Made by a program: the position numbers and the translations under genes
The notes under the pieces: model-generated
The model's database searches: none
What the model was told of the DNA's origin: nothing
Seen by the model: the letters and a program-made list of their open reading frames with translations, nothing else
Origin: Peribacillus simplex
GTDB lineage: Bacteria > Bacillota > Bacilli > Bacillales > DSM-1321
DNA length: 58,000 nt
Assembly (NCBI RefSeq): GCF_001578185.1
Contig: NZ_CP011008.1
Location: 30,001 to 88,000, forward strand
Reading direction: 5' to 3'
Shown here: positions 14,248-23,747 of the stretch, piece by piece
Layout of the letters: each line of letters opens with the position of its first letter
Position numbering within the stretch: the first letter of the stretch is position 1

Positions 14248-15015
14248 ATGTTATTTGACACACATGTACATGTTAATGCAGAACAATTCAACGAGGATCT
14301 CGATGATGTCATAGAACGAGCTAAGGAAGCAGGAGTGAATAATATGGTAGTCGTTGGTTTTGACCAGCCTACCATTATAAGGGCAATGGAATTAATAGAA
14401 ACTTATGATTTCATGTATGCCGCAGTCGGATGGCATCCAGTGGACGCTATAGATATGACCGAGAAGGACTTACAATGGATCGAGGAGTTATCCAATCATC
14501 CAAAGGTTGTAGCTATTGGTGAAATGGGTCTTGATTATCATTGGGATAAATCACCTAAAGATGTTCAAATGGAGGTATTCAGGAAGCAAATCCGATTGGC
14601 GAAAAAAGTGGGGCTGCCCATCATCATCCATAATCGGGAAGCGACTGCGGATATCGTGAACATATTAAAGGAGGAAGCGGCATCAGAGGTGGGAGGCATC
14701 ATGCATTGCTTTAGCGGAAGTGCAGAAACAGCTTTGGAATGCATCAATATGAATTTTTATATTTCATTGGGTGGCCCTGTGACCTTCAAGAATGCAAAAA
14801 AGCCAAAAGAGGTAGCGGCGGCCGTACCTTTAGAGCGTTTACTGATTGAAACTGATTGTCCATATTTGGCTCCGCATCCATATAGAGGAAAGCGTAATGA
14901 ACCTTCCTATGTGAAGCTTGTTGCTGAACAAATCGCAGAAATCAAACAACTCACAATAGAGGAAGTTTCCCAGGCAACAACCGAAAATGCCAAGAAATTA
15001 TTCGGCATTAACTGA
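14248..15015 (+). CDS. tatD: TatD family metal-dependent DNase
   Basis: This 255-residue TIM-barrel hydrolase (YabD in B. subtilis) belongs to the TatD family, metal-dependent 3'-5' DNases. Metal ligands can be read: His6 and His8 in DTHVHVN, Glu in IGEMGLDYHW, His in IIIHNREA, His in GIMHCFSG and Asp in ETDCPYLAPHP. AAAGGAAG precedes the ATG. It lies alone between the metS terminator and yabE, the normal Bacillus order. Its physiological substrate is not established. Confidence 0.94.
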   Translation: MLFDTHVHVNAEQFNEDLDDVIERAKEAGVNNMVVVGFDQPTIIRAMELIETYDFMYAAVGWHPVDAIDMTEKDLQWIEELSNHPKVVAIGEMGLDYHWDKSPKDVQMEVFRKQIRLAKKVGLPIIIHNREATADIVNILKEEAASEVGGIMHCFSGSAETALECINMNFYISLGGPVTFKNAKKPKEVAAAVPLERLLIETDCPYLAPHPYRGKRNEPSYVKLVAEQIAEIKQLTIEEVSQATTENAKKLFGIN

Positions 15016-15184
15016 CAGCTTTTTTTACAATATCTCCCGGGATTAGCTAGCCAAAATCGCATTTTTTTAGATTTCTACAAATCTTACACCTATTTTAGGC
15101 TTATTATGTCGAGAATTCGCCCTTTCCTTTTCACCATAAGATATGCATAATAGGTAGTAATTTCCTAAATGAGAAGTGAATGGG

Positions 15185-15214
15185 TTGACAGCTTGATAAC
15201 TATGTCTATATAAT
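15185..15214 (+). promoter_or_regulatory. Consensus sigma-A promoter of yabE
   Basis: TTGACA, 18 bases, then TATAAT, both hexamers perfect. The predicted transcript start near 15221 is immediately before the ribosome site AAGGAGGAG at 15225-15233, so the leader is very short. Confidence 0.8.
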
Positions 15215-15254
15215 CACCGGGAGGAAGGAGGAGTTTTTCATTCTATTAAAAACT

Positions 15255-16448
15255 ATGAAAAACCTTATTCCCAAACCTTTTGGGAAGAAGAGAATGGCAA
15301 TTGCCATATGCAGTGCGATTCTTGTTTCTACAGCATTGGGAATACTAATCCATCAAGGAACAAAGCATACAGTCACAATAATGCTAGACGGAAAAAAAGA
15401 GGTAGTGCGGACACACGCTGCTACTGTAAATGATATGTTGAAAGATTTAAAGATTACTGTTAAAGCGGCAGACTATGTCCACCCATCAAGAGACACGGCG
15501 GTTGAAGATGATTTAGAGGTGGTTTGGAAGCCTGCACAAAAAATCGTCTTGGTACAAGATGGTAAGGCGGAGAAAGTTTGGTCCACTGCCGATACGGTAG
15601 ACGAACTTTTAAAAGAACAAGATCTGAGTGTGAAGGAACAGGATAAGATTACGCCTTCAAAAAATACGAAGCTGAATGCCAATATGGAAGTTTCCATAGA
15701 CAAAGCCTTTTCACTGAAATTAGTGGTAGCTGGAGACGAAAAGAAGGTATGGTCAACTTCGACTACTGTCGCTGACTTTTTAAAGCAACAAGGAGTAAAA
15801 CTCAATGATTTGGATCGGGTTGAGCCAGAATTAGCCGAAAAAGTTGAAGCTGAGAATACGGTAAACGTAATTCGAATTGAAAAAGTCACCGATGTAGTGG
15901 AAGAACCAGTTGACTTTGCTGTCATAACTAAAAAAGATGACTCCTTATCAAAAGGGAAAGAGAAAATTGTTAAAGAAGGAAAAGACGGACTCATTTCTAA
16001 GGAATATGAAGTTATTAAAGAGGATGGCAAAGAGGTCAAAAGAGAATTACTTTCAGAAAAAGTTGTTAGTAAAAAGCAGGATAAAGTTGTGACGGTCGGA
16101 ACTAAAACAACGGTTGCCCAGGCTTCCCGCGGAGTAACTAACGTTAGTTCTACTAGTGGAAAAGAAATATACGTATCATCAACGGCTTATACTGCCAGTT
16201 GTAAGGGCTGTTCCGGTGTCACGTCAACAGGCGTAGATCTAAAGAGTAGTCCGGGTGCGAAAATAATTGCTGTCGATCCAAGCGTAATCCCTATGGGGTC
16301 GAAAGTATATGTAGAGGGCTATGGCTATGCAGTAGCTGCTGACAAAGGCGGGGCAATAAAGGGAAATAGAATTGACGTCTTCTTTTCCTCAAAAAATGAT
16401 GCCTATCGCTGGGGTGTAAAGAAAGTTAAGATTCGGGTATTGGACTAA
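15255..16448 (+). CDS. yabE: YabE, Rpf/Sps-like cell-wall protein with DUF348, G5 and 3D domains
   Basis: YabE is a secreted or membrane-anchored protein expected to act on peptidoglycan, related to resuscitation-promoting factors. The 397 residues comprise an N-terminal membrane segment (about 14-34), three DUF348 repeats (about 40-210), a G5-like region and a C-terminal 3D domain with STAYTASCKGCSG and the Asp residues in AADKGG and NRIDVFF. The ATG shown has AAGGAGGAG 21 bases upstream, which is too far; an in-frame ATT at 15240 lies at ideal spacing and would add five residues. The start is therefore uncertain. A terminator follows. Confidence 0.92.
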   Translation: MKNLIPKPFGKKRMAIAICSAILVSTALGILIHQGTKHTVTIMLDGKKEVVRTHAATVNDMLKDLKITVKAADYVHPSRDTAVEDDLEVVWKPAQKIVLVQDGKAEKVWSTADTVDELLKEQDLSVKEQDKITPSKNTKLNANMEVSIDKAFSLKLVVAGDEKKVWSTSTTVADFLKQQGVKLNDLDRVEPELAEKVEAENTVNVIRIEKVTDVVEEPVDFAVITKKDDSLSKGKEKIVKEGKDGLISKEYEVIKEDGKEVKRELLSEKVVSKKQDKVVTVGTKTTVAQASRGVTNVSSTSGKEIYVSSTAYTASCKGCSGVTSTGVDLKSSPGAKIIAVDPSVIPMGSKVYVEGYGYAVAADKGGAIKGNRIDVFFSSKNDAYRWGVKKVKIRVLD

Positions 16449-16461
16449 TAAGGTTTCTCTC

Positions 16462-16490
16462 GCAGGAGATGAATTCGTCTCCTGCTTTTT
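16462..16490 (+). terminator. Terminator after yabE
   Basis: An eight-base perfect stem GCAGGAGA/TCTCCTGC with an eight-base loop is followed by five T residues. Confidence 0.88.
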
Positions 16491-16511
16491 GACGTTTTAT
16501 TTTTCCACTTC

Positions 16512-16541
16512 TTGAAAAAGCCCATGTAAAACTGTTTTAAT
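16512..16541 (+). promoter_or_regulatory. Possible sigma-A promoter of rnmV-ksgA
   Basis: TTGAAA, 18 bases, then TTTAAT in the yabE-rnmV gap. An AAAGCGC/GCGCTTT palindrome at 16681-16697 would lie in the leader, immediately before the rnmV ribosome site. Confidence 0.35.
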
Positions 16542-16713
16542 AAGATAGACGACTTAATATTCCATAAGATTTCATAATAAGCGTTTAAACTTTCATAAAG
16601 ATGTTGACCTGGATTCACTCCTATCCTGGAAATTAAAAAGAAAAAGGGTGGGTGTCCAACGCGTTTATCAAGAGCTAAGCAAAGCGCTTGCGCTTTTCTG
16701 TATGGAGGAAAAC

Positions 16714-18148
<1,435 letters not shown>

Positions 18149-18165
18149 ATCAAATGTAAAAATTC

Positions 18166-18204
18166 AAGCCGGAAATGGGATCACTCCCAGCTTCCGGCTT
18201 TTTT
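18166..18204 (+). terminator. Terminator after ksgA
   Basis: A nine-base stem AAGCCGGAA/TTCCGGCTT, with a smaller internal TGGGA/TCCCA pairing in the loop, is followed by T residues. Confidence 0.88.
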
Positions 18205-18265
18205 CTTTTGAAATTGGCCTAACATGAATGGAACGTACCCAAAAATGTAGTCAATCCCCATCTTT

Positions 18266-18294
18266 CACCATTCAAGAATGGTTCGCATAACTTA
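18266..18294 (+). promoter_or_regulatory. Sigma-K promoter of yabG
   Basis: CACC, 16 bases, then CATAACTTA. This fits the sigma-K pattern mACm, N16, CATAnnnTA without mismatch. B. subtilis yabG is a known sigma-K gene expressed in the mother cell. Confidence 0.75.
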
Positions 18295-18349
18295 AGAATG
18301 AAAATAAACTAGGGCGGGCTGAAAATAAGTCTTCTCATGGGGTGGGGCC

Positions 18350-19228
18350 ATGAATATTCAAATAAACGATATTGTTGGTCGGGTTTCTTATAAATGCGAC
18401 GTGTTGTTCCGGGTAATCGATATCCGCGATATTGATGGAAGACGTGAAGCAATTCTTTATGGGGAAGATATCCGGCTGATTGCAGATGCACCTTTTCAAG
18501 ATTTAATGATCATAAATGATAATGAAAGAAATGATAGGCAAAGGTCGAATGAGGTACTTCAAGAACAATCAGACCGCTTATTAACACAAGATCTGGAGCT
18601 GCAACAACAAAAAAACGGCTATCAATCCAGTAATGGCTATCGTTATAGCGGTGAATATTTTCAGATACCAGGTAGGGTCCTCCATGTTGATGGGGATGCA
18701 TCTTACTTAAGGAAATGCATGGATCTATATCAGAAATTCGGTATTCCGGTCAACGGTATCTATTGCAATGAAAAGGAAATGCCCCAAAGAATCGGGGGGT
18801 TACTGGACCATTATCGGCCGGATATCCTTGTTGTCACCGGTCATGATGCTTATTCAAAATCAAAAGGACCAATGTCCGATATCAATGCCTACCGTCACTC
18901 TAAGGACTTTGTACTGACAGTTAGAGAAGCGAGAAGGAAGGTTTCTCATTTAGATCAACTTATTATCTTTGCCGGGGCATGTCAATCTCACTTTGAATCG
19001 CTGATCCAAGCTGGGGCAAATTTTGCAAGTTCCCCTTCCCGTGTAAATATTCATGCTCTCGATCCAGTATATATAGTCGGAAAGATAAGCTTTACGCCTT
19101 TTTCTGAGCATCTTCATGTATGGGATGTCCTTCGGAATACATTAACGGGAGAGAAGGGCTTAGGGGGAGTTGAGACAAAAGGGGTGTTGCGGACAGGGTT
19201 GCCTTTCAAGCCATTTCAGGAAGAATGA
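18350..19228 (+). CDS. yabG: Sporulation-specific cysteine protease YabG
   Basis: YabG is made in the mother cell late in sporulation and cleaves coat and cortex proteins so that they can be cross-linked. The 292 residues match the family length. The likely catalytic His is in VVTGHDAYS and the likely catalytic Cys in FAGACQSHF, in the arrangement of clan CD peptidases. The N-terminus (about 1-65) forms a small beta-rich domain. GGGGTGGGG precedes the ATG. It is monocistronic, with its own sigma-K promoter and a following hairpin. Confidence 0.94.
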   Translation: MNIQINDIVGRVSYKCDVLFRVIDIRDIDGRREAILYGEDIRLIADAPFQDLMIINDNERNDRQRSNEVLQEQSDRLLTQDLELQQQKNGYQSSNGYRYSGEYFQIPGRVLHVDGDASYLRKCMDLYQKFGIPVNGIYCNEKEMPQRIGGLLDHYRPDILVVTGHDAYSKSKGPMSDINAYRHSKDFVLTVREARRKVSHLDQLIIFAGACQSHFESLIQAGANFASSPSRVNIHALDPVYIVGKISFTPFSEHLHVWDVLRNTLTGEKGLGGVETKGVLRTGLPFKPFQEE

Positions 19229-19232
19229 ACGG

Positions 19233-19264
19233 GCTGCATTTTGAAAGAATGCAGCTTGCTTTTA
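19233..19264 (+). terminator. Terminator after yabG
   Basis: An eight-base stem GCTGCATT/AATGCAGC with a seven-base loop is followed by TTGCTTTTA. The T tract is interrupted, so termination may be partial. Confidence 0.6.
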
Positions 19265-19286
19265 TCGTGTCAGAATTCGGATATTA

Positions 19287-19312
19287 TCAACAAAAACCAG
19301 GGTTTTTGTTGA
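19287..19312. repeat. Perfect 12-bp inverted repeat upstream of veg
   Basis: TCAACAAAAACC and GGTTTTTGTTGA form a perfect inverted repeat separated by two bases. It lies between the yabG hairpin and the veg promoter. It could be an operator for a dimeric regulator or a terminator whose T tract is part of the stem. I do not recognise it. The rest of the yabG-veg gap is AT-rich with nothing else evident. Confidence 0.6.
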
Positions 19313-19448
19313 GTGATGCCACTAGGTGAGGATTAAATTACGAAAATTCGGCTTAATAAATAATGAAATAGTTCGTTTACATAATTTTTCATTTCCCAGG
19401 ATATAATAAAATTGTTCGCGATTTTGCCGGATTTCAGATAAAAATATA

Positions 19449-19477
19449 TTGACTACATTTTTAAGTGCTGATATAAT
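19449..19477 (+). promoter_or_regulatory. Sigma-A promoter of veg
   Basis: TTGACT, 17 bases, then TATAAT, in an AT-rich context. B. subtilis veg is known for very strong promoters. A second -10-like TATACT at 19513-19518 has only a poor -35 (TTTGCG). Confidence 0.75.
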
Positions 19478-19541
19478 TTATTATTTTGTTTGCGTATATT
19501 TGTAATTTGTGATATACTTAACTTAGTGAGGTGGACCGAAA

Positions 19542-19793
19542 ATGCCAAAAACTCTAGCTGATATTAAAACTGCACTTGATTCAAACCTAGGTAAAAGATT
19601 GCTCTTAAAAGCAAACGGTGGAAGAAGAAAGACTGTAGAACGTTTTGGAACTTTGGCGGAAACTTATCCGGCTGTTTTTGTAATTGAGCTCGACCAAGAC
19701 GAAAATGCGTTTGAAAGAGTATCTTACAGCTATGCGGATGTTTTAACGGAAACCGTAGAACTAACATTTTTAAACAAACAACAAGAGATTTAA
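19542..19793 (+). CDS. veg: Veg protein
   Basis: Veg is a small, highly expressed protein; in B. subtilis it stimulates biofilm gene expression through SinR, and it is reported to influence spore outgrowth. The 83-residue product has a small beta-barrel character ([26 protein letters not shown]) and no membrane segment. GTGAGGTGG precedes the ATG. It is monocistronic with a strong promoter and terminator. The mechanism of action is not evident from the sequence. Confidence 0.95.
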   Translation: MPKTLADIKTALDSNLGKRLLLKANGGRRKTVERFGTLAETYPAVFVIELDQDENAFERVSYSYADVLTETVELTFLNKQQEI

Positions 19794-19802
19794 CTTAGAC
19801 GA

Positions 19803-19840
19803 GGCAGCGAACAATTTTTGTTTGCTGCTTTTTGTTTTTT
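19803..19840 (+). terminator. Terminator after veg
   Basis: A stem GCAGC-g-AACA pairing with TGTT-t-GCTGC is followed by two T-rich runs. Confidence 0.85.
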
Positions 19841-19944
19841 TAAAATATCCTGTGAGCTCCAATAAAGGCTTAAAAAGGATGTAATGAAATAGCGTATGAT
19901 GCAAACACTAGGCATGTGACAGCATGTGAAAGGGGTTGTTTCGC

Positions 19945-20121
19945 TTGGGCAGGAAAAAAGGGATTATGTCAAACGATCTTAAAGAGGAATTGGCAAAAGA
20001 ACTTGGATTTTACGATGTTGTCCAGAAAGAAGGCTGGGGAGGAATCCGGGCCAGGGACGCAGGAAACATGGTGAAACTTGCGATCGAAAAAGCGCAACGT
20101 CAATTGGTGAACAAAGAGTAA
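19945..20121 (+). CDS. sspF: Alpha/beta-type small acid-soluble spore protein SspF
   Basis: SspF is a forespore DNA-binding protein of the alpha/beta SASP family. The 58-residue product contains the GPR cleavage-like [10 protein letters not shown] region and the second conserved motif [16 protein letters not shown] start at the TTG at 19945: it gives MGRKKGIMS, the family N-terminus, and GAAAGGGG lies nine bases upstream. An in-frame TTG three codons earlier is too close to that site. It should be a sigma-G gene, but the upstream elements I see (GTAAT, N18, AACACTA) are a poor match. Confidence 0.93.
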   Translation: MGRKKGIMSNDLKEELAKELGFYDVVQKEGWGGIRARDAGNMVKLAIEKAQRQLVNKE

Positions 20122-20160
20122 GATAAACACTTAATTGTATCATGCTGTCATACTGAAAGA

Positions 20161-20233
20161 AGCCAGACTCTTTATACAATGTATAGCCCTATTCATTTTT
20201 GCTTACATTGTAGATAAGGAGTCTGGTTTTTTT
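20161..20233 (+). terminator. Terminator after sspF
   Basis: A long stem (AGCCAGACTC-TTTAT-CAATGTA with TACATTG-GATAA-GAGTCTGG, with small bulges) and a loop of about 20 bases is followed by seven T residues. The next 120 bases hold nothing I recognise. Confidence 0.85.
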
Positions 20234-20354
20234 ATGTATCGGTAAATGCTATATATGGATATGTAGCAAGTCTTTTGGGAAGCAGGAATGAGTTGATCTC
20301 CCATGTACCTACATGTGTCTATTCTCCTCTAAAGGTCATCTTAGCTTCATTACA

Positions 20355-20384
20355 TTGAAATTACGGTGAAAAAACCTTTAGAAT
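20355..20384 (+). promoter_or_regulatory. Possible sigma-A promoter of ispE
   Basis: TTGAAA, 18 bases, then TAGAAT, about 60 bases before the ispE start. Confidence 0.5.
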
Positions 20385-20444
20385 ATAAACAAATATGATA
20401 GAATAGGACAAGAACTTTTAAGAACGTTAAAGTAGGTGGACATA

Positions 20445-21314
20445 TTGAAGCTTATGGAAAAAGCCCCGGCTAAAATCAATTTGGCTTTGGATGTGCTTTT
20501 CAAACGGCCTGATGGGTATCATGAGGTGGAAATGATCATGACGACAGTCGACCTTGCCGATAGAATTGAACTAAAGGAAATTAAGGGAAATCATATTCAA
20601 ATTCTATCCCATAATCGATTTGTTCCGGATGATCACCGGAATTTAGCTTATCAAGCCGCATTTATTCTAAAGGAACGTTTTGGTATCAATAAAGGTGTTT
20701 CTATAACCATAGAGAAAAATATACCTGTAGCTGCAGGACTTGCTGGTGGAAGCAGTGATGCTGCAGCTACCTTGAGAGGCTTGAATAGACTGTGGAAGCT
20801 TGGTCTTTCCATGGATGAACTTGCGGAAATAGGAGCTGAAATTGGCTCTGATGTTTCATTTTGTGTGTATGGAGGAACGGCATTGGCAAGAGGGCGCGGT
20901 GAAAAAATCACGCATCTCCCTGCACCGCCAAAATGCTGGGTCATCTTGGCCAAACCGACAATCGGCGTTTCGACTGCTGATATATACAAAAGGCTCCAAA
21001 TTTCTAAAATGGATCACCCAGATGTACCTGGAATGATTTCGGCTATTAAGGAAAATAATTATCACGATGTATGTCAGGGTTTGGGCAATGTTCTAGAACA
21101 AGTGACATTGCAGTTATACCCAGAGGTTGCGAATATTAAAGATCAAATGAAAACATTTGGAGCAGATTCGGTCTTGATGAGCGGAAGTGGTCCGACCGTT
21201 TTTGGTTTGGTGGAGCATGATTCGCGGATGCAAAGAATTTATAATGGACTTCGGGGATTTTGTGATCAAGTCTATGCGGTCCGCTTATTAGGTGATCGAA
21301 ACAATCTTGAATAG
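20445..21314 (+). CDS. ispE: 4-diphosphocytidyl-2-C-methylerythritol kinase
   Basis: IspE phosphorylates CDP-methylerythritol in the non-mevalonate isoprenoid pathway. The 289-residue GHMP kinase has [12 protein letters not shown] with the catalytic Lys, the ATP loop [19 protein letters not shown], the catalytic Asp in [12 protein letters not shown], and the C-terminal [10 protein letters not shown] motif. I chose the TTG at 20445, with AGGTGG five bases upstream, because the protein then begins [10 protein letters not shown] as in B. subtilis; a GTG nine bases earlier lies inside that ribosome site. It is followed by purR. Confidence 0.96.
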   Translation: MKLMEKAPAKINLALDVLFKRPDGYHEVEMIMTTVDLADRIELKEIKGNHIQILSHNRFVPDDHRNLAYQAAFILKERFGINKGVSITIEKNIPVAAGLAGGSSDAAATLRGLNRLWKLGLSMDELAEIGAEIGSDVSFCVYGGTALARGRGEKITHLPAPPKCWVILAKPTIGVSTADIYKRLQISKMDHPDVPGMISAIKENNYHDVCQGLGNVLEQVTLQLYPEVANIKDQMKTFGADSVLMSGSGPTVFGLVEHDSRMQRIYNGLRGFCDQVYAVRLLGDRNNLE

Positions 21315-21343
21315 AAACGTACATTAGTGGTATAGTTGCTATA

Positions 21344-21356
21344 TAATATTCGGAAT
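21344..21356 (+). promoter_or_regulatory. Possible PurBox upstream of purR
   Basis: The sequence ATATTCGGAATT resembles the PurBox (AWWGTTCGGWWWT, reverse of WWWWCCGAACWWT) with one mismatch. It overlaps a -10-like TATAAT at 21342-21347. B. subtilis purR represses itself, so this is plausible, but the -35 (GTACAT) is weak and no second box was found. Confidence 0.35.
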
Positions 21357-21375
21357 TCACAAAGGGGGTGTCTCA

Positions 21376-22200
21376 ATGAAATTTCGTCGCAGCGAGAGGC
21401 TAGTCGATATGACCAATTATTTATTAGAACATCCAGGGGAACTTGTTTCGCTGACTTATTTTGCTGAAAGGTATAGTTCGGCAAAATCCTCGATCAGTGA
21501 AGATTTGACAATCATCAAAGATACCTTTGAACAACGCGGGATAGGTTCTTTAACAACTGTTCCCGGTGCAGCAGGTGGAGTGAAGTATATTGTTTCCATC
21601 AAGGAAGCTGAAGTCAATACCTTCATTGACGGATTATGCGATACGATCGCTAGTCCCGAAAGGTTACTTCCTGGCGGCTATCTATATATGACAGACATAT
21701 TAGGTCATCCACAAACCGTGAATAAGGTTGGAAGGATAATCGCTTCAATGTATGCCAAGAAAAATGTCTCTGTCATTATGACAATGGCAACTAAAGGGAT
21801 ATCATTAGCATACGCCGTGGCAAATTATTTGAATGTTCCAGTTGTCATTGTAAGTAGGAATAATAAAGTAACGGAAGGTTCTACAGTGAGCATCAATTAT
21901 GTTTCAGGCTCTTCAAAGAGGATTCAGACGATGGTACTCTCTAAAAGAAGCTTGGTTGAGGGTTCGAATGTATTAATTGTAGATGATTTCATGAAGGCTG
22001 GGGGTACCATTAATGGTATGGTCAGTTTATTGGATGAATTTAAGGCAACAGTTGCCGGAATTGCGGTGCTGGTCGAATCCGAACATACTGAAGAATGTCT
22101 TGTCGAGGACTATGTTTCACTGATCAAGTTGACCCAGGTGGTCGAAAGAGACAAAAAAATCAATGTCAGTCGTGGGAATTATTTTTCGCAAAAGGAATAG
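21376..22200 (+). CDS. purR: Purine operon repressor PurR
   Basis: PurR represses purine synthesis genes and responds to PRPP and to (p)ppGpp. The 274-residue protein has an N-terminal winged helix ([20 protein letters not shown]) and a phosphoribosyltransferase-like effector domain with the PRPP loop [23 protein letters not shown] precedes the ATG. It is shorter than the 285-residue B. subtilis protein at the C-terminus only. The next gene, ridA, starts 14 bases after its stop, the conserved purR-ridA arrangement. Confidence 0.96.
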   Translation: MKFRRSERLVDMTNYLLEHPGELVSLTYFAERYSSAKSSISEDLTIIKDTFEQRGIGSLTTVPGAAGGVKYIVSIKEAEVNTFIDGLCDTIASPERLLPGGYLYMTDILGHPQTVNKVGRIIASMYAKKNVSVIMTMATKGISLAYAVANYLNVPVVIVSRNNKVTEGSTVSINYVSGSSKRIQTMVLSKRSLVEGSNVLIVDDFMKAGGTINGMVSLLDEFKATVAGIAVLVESEHTEECLVEDYVSLIKLTQVVERDKKINVSRGNYFSQKE

Positions 22201-22213
22201 GGGGAATCATTTC

Positions 22214-22588
22214 ATGAAAACGATACATACGGATGAAGCACCGGCAGCGATCGGCCCATATTCACAAGGCGTGATCGTGGATAAGTTATTTTTCAGTTCA
22301 GGACAAATCCCTCTTACTGCTTCTGGTGAGATGGTAACAGGGAATGTTAAGGAACAGACACACCAGGTCTTTAAAAATCTCCAAGCTGTATTGAAAGAAG
22401 CGGGAGCCTCATTGGAAACTGTCATTAAAGCTACGGTATTCATTAAAAGCATGGACGATTTCGGTTCGATTAATGAAATATACGGAGAATATTTTTCAAG
22501 TCACAAACCTGCTCGCTCTTGTGTAGAGGTTGCCAGGCTTCCTAAAGATGCACTAGTGGAAATAGAAGTGGTTGCGCTCGTTAAATAA
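22214..22588 (+). CDS. ridA: Reactive enamine/imine deaminase RidA
   Basis: RidA (YabJ) hydrolyses reactive enamine and imine intermediates from PLP enzymes. The 124-residue protein has IGPYSQG at its N-terminus, FFSSGQIPL and the substrate-binding Arg in [12 protein letters not shown], all family hallmarks. I chose the ATG at 22214, with GGGGGA upstream; the frame is open for 17 more codons but inside purR. It is co-transcribed with purR and closes that operon. Confidence 0.95.
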   Translation: MKTIHTDEAPAAIGPYSQGVIVDKLFFSSGQIPLTASGEMVTGNVKEQTHQVFKNLQAVLKEAGASLETVIKATVFIKSMDDFGSINEIYGEYFSSHKPARSCVEVARLPKDALVEIEVVALVK

Positions 22589-22602
22589 ACGGGCGTTTTT
22601 TT
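22575..22602 (+). terminator. Terminator overlapping the end of ridA
   Basis: The stem CGCTCGTT/AACGGGCG includes the last codons and stop of ridA and is followed by seven T residues. Confidence 0.8.
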
Positions 22603-22712
22603 GTGAATTTTTTTAAAGGGAATTTTCAATGGGCAATTTCCCTGTAATATAAGGGTGATTTTTAGTATTTTTGAAAACTAGGCTGAATTTTCTAAAAAAC
22701 TTACAGATAATA

Positions 22713-22741
22713 GAAGGAGTTCACGTTTTTTTGTTGAATAT
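22713..22741 (+). promoter_or_regulatory. Sigma-H promoter of spoVG
   Basis: GAAGGAGTT, 11 bases, then GTTGAATAT. This fits the sigma-H pattern (RnAGGAwWW, N11-12, RnnGAATwW) with one mismatch. B. subtilis spoVG is the classic sigma-H gene. The upstream region is AT-rich, which is compatible with AbrB binding. Confidence 0.78.
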
Positions 22742-22785
22742 GTACTTTAAGTTTTAACAACAACAAAAAGGGATGGTGAGCTTAA

Positions 22786-23082
22786 ATGGAAGTAACTGAC
22801 GTAAGATTACGCCGTGTGAATACGGATGGTCGTATGAGAGCTATCGCATCAATTACACTGGATAATGAATTTGTGGTTCATGATATTCGTGTAATCGACG
22901 GAAACAATGGTTTATTTGTAGCTATGCCAAGTAAACGAACTCCAGATGGAGAATTCCGGGATATCGCTCATCCAATCAATTCCTCGACACGCGGGAAAAT
23001 TCAAGAAGCTGTCTTGACAGAATATCATCGATTGGGAGAACTTGAAACTGAATTAGAGGAAGCTGGAGCAGGAGCTTCTTAA
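22786..23082 (+). CDS. spoVG: Septation and sporulation regulator SpoVG
   Basis: SpoVG is a small nucleic-acid-binding protein that affects asymmetric septation and many surface genes in Firmicutes. The 98 residues (97 in B. subtilis) start [20 protein letters not shown] and contain the conserved [20 protein letters not shown] with the basic nucleic-acid-binding surface. GGGATGGTGAGC precedes the ATG. It is monocistronic with its own sigma-H promoter and a terminator. Confidence 0.97.
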   Translation: MEVTDVRLRRVNTDGRMRAIASITLDNEFVVHDIRVIDGNNGLFVAMPSKRTPDGEFRDIAHPINSSTRGKIQEAVLTEYHRLGELETELEEAGAGAS

Positions 23083-23124
23083 TTAACCTTGCCTTAAAAC
23101 TTTAAATTTATAATTCGTGCACCT

Positions 23125-23156
23125 AGAGCCTACTTCATAAGTAGTGCTCTTTTTTA
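23125..23156 (+). terminator. Terminator after spoVG
   Basis: The stem AGAGC-CTACTT pairing with AAGTAG-TGCTCT is followed by T residues. A second hairpin, GATAAGTT/AACTTATC at 23171-23189 followed by CCCTTTTT, may act as a backup. Confidence 0.85.
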
Positions 23157-23315
23157 TTTTATTCGGAAACGATAAGTTTAGAACTTATCCCCTTTTTAGA
23201 CAGGAATTTGTTTAATTTGGCAGATAGTGTAATGATCACGGTGCTATCTTCAAAGGTTTAAGTACCCGACTTTTTTATTTTTTAAACCTTTTTTATTCAT
23301 CCTTATATTGCCTCC

Positions 23316-23603
23316 CCAAAAAAGCGGGATGGACAGAATTGCATTAACGGAGTTTACTATACCTCTAATGACCTGAATATGAAATGGATCTGTAACTGAG
23401 TTTCGGAATGGGCATTAACAAAGGATGCAGTGGTTCCTAAAGGCATGTACATAGGGCATAATGCGATCAGGGTAGTGTTTTGGGATAATGAGGGTAGCTT
23501 GTGTTATAAAGGGGAGAAGACATGGTTTCTGTATTATGCCAATAATGAATATAACATGGACCAGGCATATTATTATTACTTGAATGATTTAAAAGAAGAC
23601 TAA
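23316..23603 (+). pseudogene. Decayed open frame of unknown family
   Basis: One frame reads like protein across about 95 codons but is broken by a TGA at 23397-23399. Before the stop it gives GQNCINGVYYTSNDLN; after it, SEWALTKDAVVPKGMYIG, RVVFWDNEG and a Tyr-rich end closing with NDLKED and TAA at 23601. The piece from the ATG at 23445 (52 codons) is intact but has no convincing ribosome site. I do not recognise the family. The composition (Trp, Tyr, acidic residues) is coding-like. B. subtilis has no gene here in my memory. It could also be a short real gene beginning after the TGA. Confidence 0.45.
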
Positions 23604-23682
23604 AAGGACCAATAAAAATGTTTTTAAGGCTGCGAAAATTTACCTTTGCGGTTGACAATTATATGTACTTTTAATTGTTACC

Positions 23683-23711
23683 TTGAAAAGAATCACTATT
23701 TGAGATAATAT
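23683..23711 (+). promoter_or_regulatory. Probable sigma-A promoter of glmU-prs
   Basis: TTGAAA, 17 bases, then TAATAT, about 37 bases before the glmU start. A TTGACA at 23652-23657 has no good -10 partner. Confidence 0.5.
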
Positions 23712-23747
23712 TTTTAGTGGATAAAAAGGTGAAAATGGAGGCCTGTT

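Noticed and set aside
15473..16039. 188-codon minus-strand frame within yabE
   Set aside because: Serine-rich complement of the Lys/Glu-rich yabE repeats; yabE is a clear family member in the other frame.
19881..19910. Sigma-G promoter of sspF (GTAAT, N18, AACACTA)
   Set aside because: Two mismatches in the -10 and a non-ideal -35; the gene should be sigma-G-controlled but this assignment is too weak.
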